Assembly: GCA_965224235.1 (NCBI GenBank)
Contig: CBDCYP010000002.1
Coordinates: forward strand, 434,001 to 498,000
Direction of reading: 5' to 3'
Source: G958295935 sp965224235
Lineage (GTDB): Bacteria; Chloroflexota; Dehalococcoidia; Lucifugimonadales; Lucifugimonadaceae
DNA length: 64,000 nucleotides
The notes beneath the pieces are model-generated. The model saw nothing but the letters and a program-made list of their open reading frames with translations. It was not told the DNA's origin and ran no database searches. Both the position numbers and the translations under genes were made by a program. Each line of letters starts with the position of its first letter. Positions within the stretch are counted from its first letter, which is position 1. Positions 53,690-62,704 of this stretch are shown here, one piece after another.

Positions 53690-53713
53690 ATACCCCGCCG
53701 AAACAGCTCCCGC

Positions 53714-54700
53714 ATGATCAACCGATCCGACAACCTCATAGCAGCGCGCTCCCTGACCAGGCGCTTCGGCAATGTCGTCGCGCTCGATTCGGCCGATTTC
53801 ACCGTTGGTCCCGGGATTACCGGCCTGCTGGGTGAGAACGGCGCAGGGAAAAGCACGGCGATAAAAATCTTCCTGGGCCTGCTCAACCCCACCAGTGGCA
53901 GCGCCGAGGTGCTGGGCAGTGACCCTCGCCGTGACGTCGAAGTCCGGGGACGGTTGGGCTATTCGCCTGAGCACGATTGCCTGCCGACGAACGTGGCCGG
54001 CGCCGACTTCTTGACGCACATGGCTCAGGTAAGCGGTCTCCCGCCGAACCACGCCCGTTCAAGGGCCGCCGACACGTTGCGTCACGTTGGTCTGTTTGAA
54101 GAACGCTACCGGCCGATCAAAGAGTATTCGACGGGAATGAAGCAACGGATAAAGTTGGCCCAATGCCTGGTACACGACCCTGTGCTGATCTTGCTGGACG
54201 AACCCACGGCCGGTCTGGACCCCGGTGGCAGGGAAGAGATGCTCGACCTGGTCCGCAAGACTTACGCAGAATTTAGCATCAGCATATTGTTGTCTTCGCA
54301 TCTCATGAACGACGTGGAGAGGACCGCCGATAGCATCATCGTTTTGCGCGAGGGCCGCGTGGTCGAGGAAGGGAGGGTCTCTTCGTTTACGACGGAGACT
54401 GAATCAATCTACGTGGAGGTTGACGACAATCAAAAAGAGTTTGTCGCAGCTCTGTCCTCACGAGGTCTGGCCAGCAGTACACACGGGGGCGCCGTGGTAA
54501 TCCGGAATGTGGCGGACGATGGCTACGACATGATTCGCGACGCGCTGGCGGAGTCCGGAGCGCCGCTGCGCCGGTTTGGCCCGCGCCGCCACAGCCTGCT
54601 TGAAGTGTTCACTGATGGCGAAAACCCCTCATTCGCAGACGAATCGTCCGGTGCGGCAGAGCGTCCGACGGCTGACGCCGAATCGCAGGTAACCCGATGA
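53714..54700 (+). CDS. ABC transporter ATP-binding protein 1
   Basis: 328 residues. Walker A GENGAGKST at 40-48, signature YSTGMKQRIKLAQ, Walker B VLILLDEPTAGLDP, then the H-loop LLSSHLMND. The C-terminal 100 residues form an accessory domain of the type found in ABC-2 exporters. Starts an operon of four: ATPase 1, permease 1, ATPase 2, permease 2. Its stop TGA (54698-54700) overlaps the first mini-ORF start ATG (54697-54699). Substrate unknown; export by this class is usual. Confidence 0.92.
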   Translation: MINRSDNLIAARSLTRRFGNVVALDSADFTVGPGITGLLGENGAGKSTAIKIFLGLLNPTSGSAEVLGSDPRRDVEVRGRLGYSPEHDCLPTNVAGADFLTHMAQVSGLPPNHARSRAADTLRHVGLFEERYRPIKEYSTGMKQRIKLAQCLVHDPVLILLDEPTAGLDPGGREEMLDLVRKTYAEFSISILLSSHLMNDVERTADSIIVLREGRVVEEGRVSSFTTETESIYVEVDDNQKEFVAALSSRGLASSTHGGAVVIRNVADDGYDMIRDALAESGAPLRRFGPRRHSLLEVFTDGENPSFADESSGAAERPTADAESQVTR

Positions 54701-54762
54701 ACACCCACGCACTCAGCCAAGCCACTCCTCACTCCCGCGAATGCGGGAATCTAATCCGATGA
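54697..54762 (+). CDS. Mini-ORF 1, 21 residues, coupled by ATGA
   Basis: Starts MNTHALSQATPHSRE; ends in CGNLIR then TGA. Its ATG overlaps the stop of ATPase 1 and its stop overlaps the start of mini-ORF 2. Unknown whether translated; the chain of overlaps suggests it is. Confidence 0.4.
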   Translation: MNTHALSQATPHSRECGNLIR

Positions 54763-54824
54763 GCACACGCGGCTCGGGCGGACTCTCCCGTCATTCCCGC
54801 GAAAACGGGAATCTGGTCCGATGA
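54759..54824 (+). CDS. Mini-ORF 2, 21 residues, coupled by ATGA
   Basis: Starts MSTRGSGGLSRHSRE; ends in NGNLVR. Stop overlaps the start of mini-ORF 3. The Arg-rich ending comes from translating the ATTCCC palindrome. Confidence 0.4.
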   Translation: MSTRGSGGLSRHSRENGNLVR

Positions 54825-54886
54825 GCACGCGCGACCTCAGCCGAGCCACCCCTCACTCTCGCGAAAGCGGAAATCCAGTCAGATGA
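54821..54886 (+). CDS. Mini-ORF 3, 21 residues, coupled by ATGA to permease 1
   Basis: Starts MSTRDLSRATPHSRE; ends in SGNPVR. Its TGA (54884-54886) overlaps the ATG of the permease (54883-54885). Begins with the same MSTR as the permease, showing that the repeat unit copied the permease start region. Confidence 0.4.
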   Translation: MSTRDLSRATPHSRESGNPVR

Positions 54887-55797
54887 GCACGCGCCCTGGC
54901 GGCCAGGTCTTCGACATTGGTTACCAACGCTATGAAGGCCCGCGCGGTGGCCGAGCGCAGGCGCGGGCCGCAATATTCATGGACGGTGTAAAAGCTGCGC
55001 TCGGTATCGGCCGCGGCGGACGCGCAAAGATCCTTCCCTGGATAATCCTCGTCGCCGCAGTAATTCCGGCCTTGATCATGGCCCTCATTGCAGGAACAGT
55101 CGACAGGTTTGTAGGCGAGGGTGGCGCTGCGGACCTGCCCACCCACCCCGAATACTACGGAATCGCCGCCTACATCCTCTTTCTGTTTACCGCGACGGCA
55201 GGGCCCGAGTTGCTGTGCCCTGATCGGCGGAGCAACGTCATCAGCCTCTACCTGATACGGCCGCTGACCAGCACCGACTACGTCGGCGCCAAGTGGCTGG
55301 CCTTTCTGGTTGTCATGTTGTTTGCCGTGTGGCTGCCGCAGTTTGTGCTGTTATCCGGACTGGTTCTCGGAGCGCAGGAGCCGGGCGTCTACCTCAGGGA
55401 AAACTGGCTGGACATTCCCAGGTTCCTGGGCGCAGGTTTTGCCATGGCCCTGTTCCTGACGACGCTTGGATTGACGGTCGCAGCGTTCACGACCAGGGGC
55501 GCGTACGCCGCGGCGTTTTTGATCGGGTTGCTGATCATCACCGCGGTCGTAGTCGGCCCGATCACCTCACAAGACAGCATTGATCTGGACATCCGCAAGC
55601 TCGTTGGCCTGTTCGCCCTTTCGGATATTCCACTTCACCTGAACGATATCATTTTTGACAGTTCGGACCGGGACGACGCACGTATTTCGGGTGTGACCCG
55701 CGAGTACTCCAACCTCATTCTGGTTTGCTGGTACGTCCTCTGGACGGCAGGGCCCGGACTCATCCTGTGGTGGCGGTACCGGAGGATTGCGTCGTGA
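54883..55797 (+). CDS. ABC-2 type permease 1
   Basis: 304 residues with six hydrophobic segments (around IILVAAVIPALIMALIAG, YYGIAAYILFLFTATAG, WLAFLVVMLFAVWLPQFV, FLTTLGLTVAAFTT, AAFLIGLLIITAVVV and WYVLWTAGPGLILWW). The CPDRRSNVISLYLIRPLTSTDY motif is typical of ABC-2 permeases. Starts MSTRPGGQVFD, exactly at the end of the tandem repeat. Stop TGA overlaps GTG of ATPase 2 (GTGA). Confidence 0.88.
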   Translation: MSTRPGGQVFDIGYQRYEGPRGGRAQARAAIFMDGVKAALGIGRGGRAKILPWIILVAAVIPALIMALIAGTVDRFVGEGGAADLPTHPEYYGIAAYILFLFTATAGPELLCPDRRSNVISLYLIRPLTSTDYVGAKWLAFLVVMLFAVWLPQFVLLSGLVLGAQEPGVYLRENWLDIPRFLGAGFAMALFLTTLGLTVAAFTTRGAYAAAFLIGLLIITAVVVGPITSQDSIDLDIRKLVGLFALSDIPLHLNDIIFDSSDRDDARISGVTREYSNLILVCWYVLWTAGPGLILWWRYRRIAS

Positions 55798-56753
55798 CGA
55801 ACCGGGATCATGTTACGTTGGGGAACTCCGTCCAGTCTGAACCCATAATCAGGGTCGACGGCGTATCCAAATGGTTCGGCAACGTTGTCGCGGTGAGCGA
55901 CATCTCGTTCGATATCCGGCCCGGTATTACAGGGCTGCTTGGACCGAACGGCGCCGGCAAGACGACGCTGCTCCGGATGATGTGCGGCCTCGCAAGTCCT
56001 TCCGAAGGGACGATCACGGTATTCGGCAACCCGGCGAGGAGCGATCCGTCGATGTACGGTCGCATCGGGGTGATGCGCGAGCACGAAGCGGTGTACGAGT
56101 TCCTGACTGGCCGGCAGTTCGTGGAATTTTCGGCGAAACTGCGGGGCGTGAGCGACGTTGCCAGCGCAGCGGACTGGGCTATCGACGCCGTGAATCTGGC
56201 CCCGGCCGCCGAAAGGAAGATGGGCGGCTATTCCCGCGGGATGCGCCAACGCATCAGGCTGGCGGCGTCAATCGTTCACAATCCCGAGTTGCTGCTTCTC
56301 GACGAACCGCTCAACGGCGCAGATCCGCGTCAACGGGCCGAATTTCAGAACCTGTTGAGACGGATGGCGGAGGAGGGACGGACCATCTTGGTCTCGTCCC
56401 ATATTCTCGAAGAGATAGAAAATCTGGCCGGAAGCGTGCTGCTCATCGTAAACGGAAAGCTGGCCGCCTCCGGCGACTATCGGGCGATACGGGCTTCGTT
56501 GAACGAGCGGCCGTACCACGTGCGAATCATCTCGGACGACCCTCGTAAGTTGGCGGCCGGCCTTGTTAAGCTCGACGCCGTAGATTCGGTGTCGCTCGAC
56601 CCCAATGGGGCTCTGATAGTCCTGTCCCGCAAAGTCGGCGTACTTCAGGATTCGTTCGCCAACGTCGCGAAGGAACTTGGCGTCCGCGTAAGAACGTACG
56701 AGCCGCTGGACGACTCACTGGAGAGCGTGTTCGGGTACCTGGTGGAACGCTGA
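55794..56753 (+). CDS. ABC transporter ATP-binding protein 2
   Basis: 319 residues from GTG 55794, which overlaps the permease stop. Walker A LGPNGAGKTTLLRMM, signature YSRGMRQRIRLAAS, Walker B LLLLDEPLNGADP, H-loop LVSSHILEE. C-terminal accessory domain like ATPase 1. The frame is open upstream to 55725, but only the overlap start fits operon coupling. Forms the second ATPase of the exporter. Confidence 0.92.
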   Translation: MTNRDHVTLGNSVQSEPIIRVDGVSKWFGNVVAVSDISFDIRPGITGLLGPNGAGKTTLLRMMCGLASPSEGTITVFGNPARSDPSMYGRIGVMREHEAVYEFLTGRQFVEFSAKLRGVSDVASAADWAIDAVNLAPAAERKMGGYSRGMRQRIRLAASIVHNPELLLLDEPLNGADPRQRAEFQNLLRRMAEEGRTILVSSHILEEIENLAGSVLLIVNGKLAASGDYRAIRASLNERPYHVRIISDDPRKLAAGLVKLDAVDSVSLDPNGALIVLSRKVGVLQDSFANVAKELGVRVRTYEPLDDSLESVFGYLVER

Positions 56754-56754
56754 A

Positions 56755-57471
56755 TTGATCTCACTCTACGTTCTGTCGCTCCGGCAGTTGGCAACTATTC
56801 GGCGGCTTGCCGTTCTCGTTGTCCTGGGACTCCTGCCCGTCGTTATTTCCGCGGTGCTGAGCGGAAATAGTGATTCAATCTCGTCATTCGTCGACGATGT
56901 CTTGCTGACGGGCGTGATCACGGCGGCAATCGTCCCGTTGATCACGTTGGCAGTGGGCACCGCAGCGTTCGGAAACGAGCTCGATGACAATACGCTCAGC
57001 AATTTGACGCTGAGTCCGTTTCCCCGCTGGAAAATTGTGGCGCCAAAACTGATCGCCGCCCTGACGGTCAGCGCGCCGATTCTGGTCGCCAGCGCCGTCG
57101 TTTCATTACTGATAGCCCTCGACGGAGACGCAGCCCCGGCAGTGGCTGCCGGAGTGGGTGTGTTGGTGGGTGTGGCAATCTACGCGGCCCTGTTCATGTG
57201 GGCCGGACTGATGACCGCCCGCGCCCTTTGGTACGGCCTGTTCTACGTCTTCCTCTGGGAAGGGCTTTTCGCATCGTTCGTCGACGGGGTCAAATACCTG
57301 TCAGTCCGTCAATACATCCTCAGCCTGATCAACACCCTCGACGATTCGTTACTGTCGGACGACCGTCTGGGACTGGTCGAAGGGCCGGTTGCCATAGCGG
57401 GCGCCGCCGCCGTGTTTGCCGTCTTCATCGCGCTGAGCATTCGCCGGCTACGAAATATGGACGTGTCCTGA
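56755..57471 (+). CDS. ABC-2 type permease 2
   Basis: 238 residues, six hydrophobic segments (e.g. LAVLVVLGLLPVVISAVLSG, VITAAIVPLITLAVGTAAFG, VAAGVGVLVGVAIYAALFMW). The NELDDNTLSNLTLSPFPRW block is the usual cytoplasmic signature. The start is TTG 56755, 1 nt after the previous stop, so translation is coupled. Ends the operon; a convergent ABM-domain gene follows 27 nt later. Confidence 0.85.
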   Translation: MISLYVLSLRQLATIRRLAVLVVLGLLPVVISAVLSGNSDSISSFVDDVLLTGVITAAIVPLITLAVGTAAFGNELDDNTLSNLTLSPFPRWKIVAPKLIAALTVSAPILVASAVVSLLIALDGDAAPAVAAGVGVLVGVAIYAALFMWAGLMTARALWYGLFYVFLWEGLFASFVDGVKYLSVRQYILSLINTLDDSLLSDDRLGLVEGPVAIAGAAAVFAVFIALSIRRLRNMDVS

Positions 57472-57498
57472 GGGACAGGCGTTGACGCCCGGCATTGC

Positions 57499-58191
57499 CT
57501 AGCGGCTGGGCTTGCCTGAGCTCCAGTTCCAGTTGTCTGACGGCCAGATGTTCAGCCCGCGCCGGCTGCCGACTCGCTCGCCTGCGTACCAGTTTTCCAC
57601 GGTCTTGCGCCACTCCTGGATGTGCGGCGTCTTCGCGTGATAGTCGAACGCTGCCTGATTGACGTAGACCTCGTACAGATAAAGTTCCGCCGGATTGTCG
57701 ACATTCTGGTAGACGTCGAACCTCAGGCATCCCGGCTCCTCCCGGGTCGAGCCGATGGCGTCACCCTTAAGCGATTCGATGAAGTCATCGACACGTTCGG
57801 GCTTGATCGGGAGCGGTGCGTGAATGATGTGGAGGCCGCGCTCGAATGCGGGGTCTCGCACAGCGTCCGCTCTGTAGGAGTCCCACTGCGCGTCGCCTAT
57901 CGGGAACACTGGCTTGCACTTTGAGACCTGGACCGGCTCGGCGTGCCAATCGCCCGTCGTATCCCGCCAGCGCGCGTAGTGCGGCCTGGAGCGGTGGTCG
58001 TCTATTGCTGCGTCGTCGTTATAGACCTCGCAAAGAGCGAGCATCGTCGGGTCGCCGATGTCCTGAACGATATCGAACCTGCGGCATCCGGGTTCATTCA
58101 TCACCGAACCCTTCGCATCTCCGATCATCTCTACTATGAATTCATCGAGGTGTTCGGGCTTGACCTTGATGCGCACCATCAGGATTTCCAT
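57499..58191 (-). CDS. Double ABM-domain (YgiN/LsrG-like) protein
   Basis: 230 residues, two antibiotic-biosynthesis-monooxygenase-type ferredoxin-like domains in tandem: VKPEHLDEFIVEMIGDAKGS... with EPGCRRFDIVQD and ALCEVYND, then IKPERVDDFIESLKGDAIGS... with EPGCLRFDVYQN and YLYEVYVN. Such domains oxygenate quinol-like substrates without metal or flavin or simply bind small ligands. The tandem arrangement replaces the usual dimer. No partner clear; the SDR gene lies upstream on the same strand (about 137 nt). Confidence 0.87.
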   Translation of the reverse strand: MEILMVRIKVKPEHLDEFIVEMIGDAKGSVMNEPGCRRFDIVQDIGDPTMLALCEVYNDDAAIDDHRSRPHYARWRDTTGDWHAEPVQVSKCKPVFPIGDAQWDSYRADAVRDPAFERGLHIIHAPLPIKPERVDDFIESLKGDAIGSTREEPGCLRFDVYQNVDNPAELYLYEVYVNQAAFDYHAKTPHIQEWRKTVENWYAGERVGSRRGLNIWPSDNWNWSSGKPSR

Positions 58192-58328
58192 GTCGACTCC
58201 AGTCCATTACGCGAGGTTGCTTCAATTCGATTGCAGTTTGCAGCTAGGCGCCGCCGGAAGTATATCGCGCGTCCACCCGGCCATCGCGCCGCCCTGCCTG
58301 CCAGCGCGCGTTGTCGCGGACCTTACCT

Positions 58329-59084
58329 TCACCCTCTGCCGATGTACTTCTGCGTTACCGGCAGGACAATGGCTTCAAGCATGTTTGCTTCCGGGGGCAA
58401 GGTGACCATCAGGAGAACGGTGCGCGCCATGTCCTCGATAGAGATCATCGGTTCGTCACCTTCATTCACGCCCGTCGCCGAAGTTCCTGCCGGTCCACGG
58501 CGTTCGACGGCTGTGTTCCCGGGGTGGAGACAGCTCGCAGAAATACCGAACTCTCGGCCATCGAGCGCGGTACTTTGGGTCAGGCCCCAGATGGCGCTCT
58601 TGCTCGTCGCATAGGGAGCCGAGTGCAGACGCGTTCGTTGGGCTGAAATGCTTCCGATGTTGATGATCCGGCCTCCGCCGGCATCCTTCATGATGGCGAA
58701 CGCCTCCTTCGTGCACAGAAACGGACCGGTGACATTAGTTTCGATAACGCGGTTCCAGGCCTCGGCGGAAACCTGATCGACGCGACCGCCATCGAACGCG
58801 CCCGAATTGTTTACGAGAATGTCGAGGCGGCCCAGAGCCTTCATCGACTTCGCAAAGAGGTTTTTGACATCCTCTTCGCTGGTCACGTCGGTGGGCACGG
58901 ATATGATCTGCGGGCCGTACCGTGACAGTTCCTGTGCGGCTTCAGCGAGCCGTTCTGCATTACGGGAAGCGATGACGACGTCGCACCCTTCCCGCGCAAA
59001 TATCCGGGCAATGCCCTTGCCGATGCCCGTGCCGCCGCCCGTGACAATCGCTGCTTTTCCTTCTAGTTGTCCCATGTCATTCAT
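58329..59084 (-). CDS. Short-chain dehydrogenase/reductase
   Basis: 251 residues. Cofactor motif TGGGTGIGKGIA, NNSG, catalytic Ser in GSISAQRTRL followed by YATSK (Tyr/Lys). The ASRNAERL after the Rossmann turn with Arg suggests NADP preference. The YATSKSAIWGLTQ order is classical. Substrate unknown. Same direction as the ABM gene, which may act on its product. Confidence 0.92.
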   Translation of the reverse strand: MNDMGQLEGKAAIVTGGGTGIGKGIARIFAREGCDVVIASRNAERLAEAAQELSRYGPQIISVPTDVTSEEDVKNLFAKSMKALGRLDILVNNSGAFDGGRVDQVSAEAWNRVIETNVTGPFLCTKEAFAIMKDAGGGRIINIGSISAQRTRLHSAPYATSKSAIWGLTQSTALDGREFGISASCLHPGNTAVERRGPAGTSATGVNEGDEPMISIEDMARTVLLMVTLPPEANMLEAIVLPVTQKYIGRG

Positions 59085-59319
59085 TCCTGCCTGTGTGGTT
59101 CCTGTTGATCTGAATATGACCCGAAAGCCGTCGAATACTGTCGCCGGCAGGACGGATTTACATCAGGCTTGATACGTTGCGCTGGCTCCCCCGACAGGAC
59201 CGTCTCCGGTCAGGATGTCGGGTGAACATCATATTACCCGCGGACATCGTCGCCGCGCAGGTCGCCGGGGGCATGGCAACGAGACAACGGAATTCAGATC
59301 TGCGGGTTTCGGCCGCCCA

Positions 59320-60828
59320 TCAATTCGGCCGGATGCCGATGTCACGAGTCATGAGCGCGGCTAACCACGCAACTGCGCTAAACCCGGCAAGCACGAGGAA
59401 GGCCAGACGCATACCCGCAACGAACGCCAGGGCCGGGCCGTCGCCTGACGTCGATGCCATGGCGCCCAGTTCGGGTTCGACCCCACGGCTCAGCATGACC
59501 GACGCAACGACAGTCGTCGTAACTGCGATGCCTCCGACGGTCGCGACATTCCGTACCAGGTTGAGGAATGCGCTGACGATTCCGTAGTTACCACGATCGA
59601 CCGCGCCCAGCGTGGCGCTCATGTTGGGGGCCATCCACAGGCCTGAGCCGATTCCGTTTAACGCCAAAGCGGGCATCACAACCCACAACGGCGTTTCCAG
59701 ATTGAATGTTGCGAATACGACCCCGATAGTAGTGGTCATTCCGAGGCCGACGAGGCCGAACACCTTTACCCCAAACCTGTCTGACAGGCGTCCGCTAAAC
59801 GCGCCCGTTACGGACATACCGAGCGCGCCGACGAAGATAACCAGTCCCGCGGTAGCGGCGGAGTATCCCAGGGCGTCCTGAATGTAGAAAGGAAACAGGA
59901 ACCAGGCCGCGGAGGTCCCAAAGAATCCCAGGAACCTCGAGATGGCGCTCCACGAGAACTGCGGAATCTTGAACAGACGCAGTTCCAACATCGGGTTGGC
60001 GACGTGAATTTCCCAGAGGACAAACACAACGCCCAGCGCCGCTGCGCCCAGCCCCGTCCCAACGACACCCAGGGATGTCCACGGCAGGTCGAACGGGTTC
60101 GTCACCGTGAGAATGGCGAGCCCCAACGCGCCGGCAGAGGTAAAGGCCCCGATCCAGTCGTATGGGGTTCTGATTCGGCCTCTGACAGTGCCGATCCGGT
60201 CGTCTTTGAGGATGATCGCGGCAAGCGGGAACGACAGGATCGTAGGGATCGACAGGAACCAATAGACCGATCGCCACCCGAAGAGGTCCACCAACGGCCC
60301 TCCGAGGATCGGCCCGGCGATTGCGCCGACTCCCACAGCCATTGTGATCATGCCCAGTCCTTTGCCCCGTTCGTGGGCGGGGAAAACCGATACAACGATC
60401 GCCATGACTAACGCCTGATCCATCGCTGCGCCTATCGACATGACCACCCTGGCTGCGAGCAAGGTCGACAGATTGGACGACACCGCGGCGAAGATCGCCC
60501 CGGCGGCGAACAGCGTGATGCCCGTCAAGTGAACTGACTTGCGGCCCGCTATGTCGGCGAGCCTGCCGAGTGGCAAAAGGGCCGCGCTTATGGTCAGCGA
60601 CCCGGCAATCGCCACCCAGGACACGACTCGCAAACTCAACGAAAAGTCGGCGGAGATCGAGGGCAATGCGATGCCGGTGACGGAGGCGTCCATCACCATC
60701 GTGAACAACGCGACAGCTACAACAGTGAATGCTTTCCACTTGTAGTTGTCGTCTGCGGACGTTGTTTTGTCAGGCAACTCCAAGGAGCCGCTCAGGCTCA
60801 ACTTGACCACCCGCCAGTCGCGTCGCAA
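59320..60828 (-). CDS. MFS transporter, DHA2 (EmrB/QacA) type
   Basis: 502 residues, about 14 hydrophobic helices. Motif A-like GRLADIAGRKSVHLTG after helix 2, motif C-like GAIAGPILGGPLVDLFGWRSVYW between helices 5 and 6. The length and extra helices fit the DHA2 14-helix drug exporters more than 12-helix ones. Substrate unknown. Lies 21 nt downstream of rlmB on the same strand, so the two may share a transcript. Confidence 0.88.
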   Translation of the reverse strand: MRRDWRVVKLSLSGSLELPDKTTSADDNYKWKAFTVVAVALFTMVMDASVTGIALPSISADFSLSLRVVSWVAIAGSLTISAALLPLGRLADIAGRKSVHLTGITLFAAGAIFAAVSSNLSTLLAARVVMSIGAAMDQALVMAIVVSVFPAHERGKGLGMITMAVGVGAIAGPILGGPLVDLFGWRSVYWFLSIPTILSFPLAAIILKDDRIGTVRGRIRTPYDWIGAFTSAGALGLAILTVTNPFDLPWTSLGVVGTGLGAAALGVVFVLWEIHVANPMLELRLFKIPQFSWSAISRFLGFFGTSAAWFLFPFYIQDALGYSAATAGLVIFVGALGMSVTGAFSGRLSDRFGVKVFGLVGLGMTTTIGVVFATFNLETPLWVVMPALALNGIGSGLWMAPNMSATLGAVDRGNYGIVSAFLNLVRNVATVGGIAVTTTVVASVMLSRGVEPELGAMASTSGDGPALAFVAGMRLAFLVLAGFSAVAWLAALMTRDIGIRPN

Positions 60829-60849
60829 AACCTGTTGCGCAGCGACTCG

Positions 60850-61653
60850 TTAATCGGGATCACGAGGGTTCGCTTTCTGAGGCGCGTTGCCAGCTGCTGA
60901 CCGCTGCCGAACCACCTCGTATAGGACGATGGCCGCCGCCACGGAGGCATTGAGGGATGCCATGTTTCCGCGCAGGGGGATGGAGATGAGTGAATGGCAA
61001 GCCGACTTTACTCCGGGCGCAATGCCGCGTTCTTCCGAACCGACCACGATCACAGTGGGCACAGTGTAGTCGGGTTCGGCATAGTGGCCCGGCGCGTCCT
61101 GATCAAGCCCGATGAGGTTCAGCCCGATCGTCTTCAGGTATTCAGCGCTCTTTGCAACGTTGTTTACCCGCGCCACGCGCACATGCTCCAACGCCCCTGC
61201 CGACGCGCGTATGGCCCCCGCAGTAACCCCGGCCGCCCGCCGTTCGGGAATAATGATTCCATGCCCCCCCGCGGCATCTACTGTGCGAGCGATCGCGCCC
61301 AGGTTGTGCGGGTCCTGAACACCGTCGAGGACGACCAGCAGAGGCGGTTCGTTAAGACCATCGGCCGCGAATACCAGGTCCTCTATCTGCACGTAACGGG
61401 TATCGCGAACCAGCGCTATGACGCCCTGATGCTTCCTGGTGGCGGTCTGACGATCCAGATCGTGACGTGAAACGCCGTTGACCGTGATGCCGGCGCCATT
61501 GGCGAGGAATACGATCTCCCTTAGTTGGGGACCCAAGTCTGAGTCGTCCTGAATCAGGATCTGCTCGATTTCGCGACCCGCCCGCAAAGCCTCTATGACG
61601 GCCCGTCTCCCCTCGACAGTCGGCCTTTTACGGAGCCGCCCATACCTCGACAA
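60850..61653 (-). CDS. rlmB: 23S rRNA (Gm2251) 2'-O-methyltransferase / SpoU family
   Basis: 267 residues. N-terminal SpoU substrate-binding part (VEGRRAVIEALRAGREIEQIL), then the SPOUT methylase with knot motifs: LDGVQDPHNLGAIARTVDAAG, VIVVGSEERGIAPGVKSACHSLISIPLRG and MASLNASVAAAIVLYEVVRQR. These match RlmB; other SpoU paralogues (TrmH) have shorter N-termini. Start TTG 61653 lies 1 nt after the stop of the aldo/keto reductase (TGAGTTG). Confidence 0.92.
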   Translation of the reverse strand: MSRYGRLRKRPTVEGRRAVIEALRAGREIEQILIQDDSDLGPQLREIVFLANGAGITVNGVSRHDLDRQTATRKHQGVIALVRDTRYVQIEDLVFAADGLNEPPLLVVLDGVQDPHNLGAIARTVDAAGGHGIIIPERRAAGVTAGAIRASAGALEHVRVARVNNVAKSAEYLKTIGLNLIGLDQDAPGHYAEPDYTVPTVIVVGSEERGIAPGVKSACHSLISIPLRGNMASLNASVAAAIVLYEVVRQRSAAGNAPQKANPRDPD

Positions 61654-61654
61654 C

Positions 61655-62557
61655 TCAGCCGCCAGCAGCCTGAATCAGCGATTCGATTTCGGACATGTCG
61701 TTTTGATCGAGTTCCCAGTCCCCGGCCGCGGCGTTCTTACGAGCCTGCTCGGGCGTTTTAGCTCCGACGATGCTCGATGTGACGGCCGGATGCCCCAGGG
61801 TCCAGGCAATCGCAAGATCGGCCAGACTGCGGCCGTGATCGGATGCCCAACTGCCAAGCTTGCTTGCTGTTTCGAAGGCCCTGCCCATCACAGCGGGAGG
61901 GTAGTAAGGGTGGTCGTGCCGCTCGTCGCCCTCCGGGAATTGATGCCCTGCACTGTACTTTCCGGTGAGGAGACCCTTGGCCAGAGGAGAGTGCGCAATG
62001 ACGCCGATCCCATGCTCCAGGCAGTAAGGGAGAACCGACTCCTCAGCCTCCCGCTGGATCATGTTGTAGCGCGGCTGCGAGCTGTGAATCAACCCGTGCG
62101 CCGATGCCGCTGCGGTCTGTTCCGCCGAAAAATTAGACACCCCGAGGTATCGGATTTTGCCCTCGTCACGGAATCTCACCAGCTCCGCCATGGTGTTTTC
62201 GATAGGCCATTGCGGTTTCGGGCTGTGGATTTGGTACAGATCGATATAGTCGGTACGAAGCGCCGTCAAGCTGTTGGTCACCGCTTCCCGAATGTGCGCG
62301 ACGGAGTGTTCGCCAGACAATTTCGTGGCCAGAAAGACGTCACCGCGCCGTCCTGCCAGCGCCCTGCCCACCAGGTCCTCACTCGTTCGATAACCCTCGG
62401 CGGTATCTATGAACGTGACGCCTGAATCGATGGCGGCCTGCGCGGCGGCGATGGCCTGGCGTTCATCGATCTCGCCCATTCCTCCGCCGATCGGCCATGC
62501 GCCGAAGCAGATAACGGGAACATCAGGGCCGTCTTTGCCTAATTTACGTGTTCGCAA
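61655..62557 (-). CDS. Aldo/keto reductase
   Basis: 300 residues. The catalytic tetrad is visible: Asp in FIDTAEGY, Tyr in the same segment, Lys in FLATKLSGEH, His in YQIHSPKPQ. GKIRYLGVSNFS and the C-terminal NADPH-site SSIVGAKTPEQARKN are typical. Substrate unknown. It is immediately upstream of rlmB with a 1-nt gap. Confidence 0.9.
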   Translation of the reverse strand: MRTRKLGKDGPDVPVICFGAWPIGGGMGEIDERQAIAAAQAAIDSGVTFIDTAEGYRTSEDLVGRALAGRRGDVFLATKLSGEHSVAHIREAVTNSLTALRTDYIDLYQIHSPKPQWPIENTMAELVRFRDEGKIRYLGVSNFSAEQTAAASAHGLIHSSQPRYNMIQREAEESVLPYCLEHGIGVIAHSPLAKGLLTGKYSAGHQFPEGDERHDHPYYPPAVMGRAFETASKLGSWASDHGRSLADLAIAWTLGHPAVTSSIVGAKTPEQARKNAAAGDWELDQNDMSEIESLIQAAGG

Positions 62558-62704
62558 TGAATTTTACCCTTGCTAAATGGTTTTCTATGGGGCTCGTGCC
62601 GGCGTGGGTTCTCGGGCCGCCGCAATCATTTGAGTTTATGCGGGGCGGCCTCTCCGTGCTAGACTCGGCTCCCAATTGAGCGTCAGCCTGGAGGCAATTC
62701 CCAA

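Larger units (their letters stand above)
54696..54881 (+). repeat. Three exact-period 62-bp tandem units between ATPase 1 and permease 1
   Basis: Units start at 54696, 54758 and 54820, and the next GATGAGCACGCGC at 54882 is the permease start. Each unit begins GATGA and contains a family 3 palindrome (for example ATTCCCGCGAAAACGGGAAT at 54793-54812). Because 62 is 3n+2, every unit ends with a TGA that overlaps the next ATG. Confidence 0.9.
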
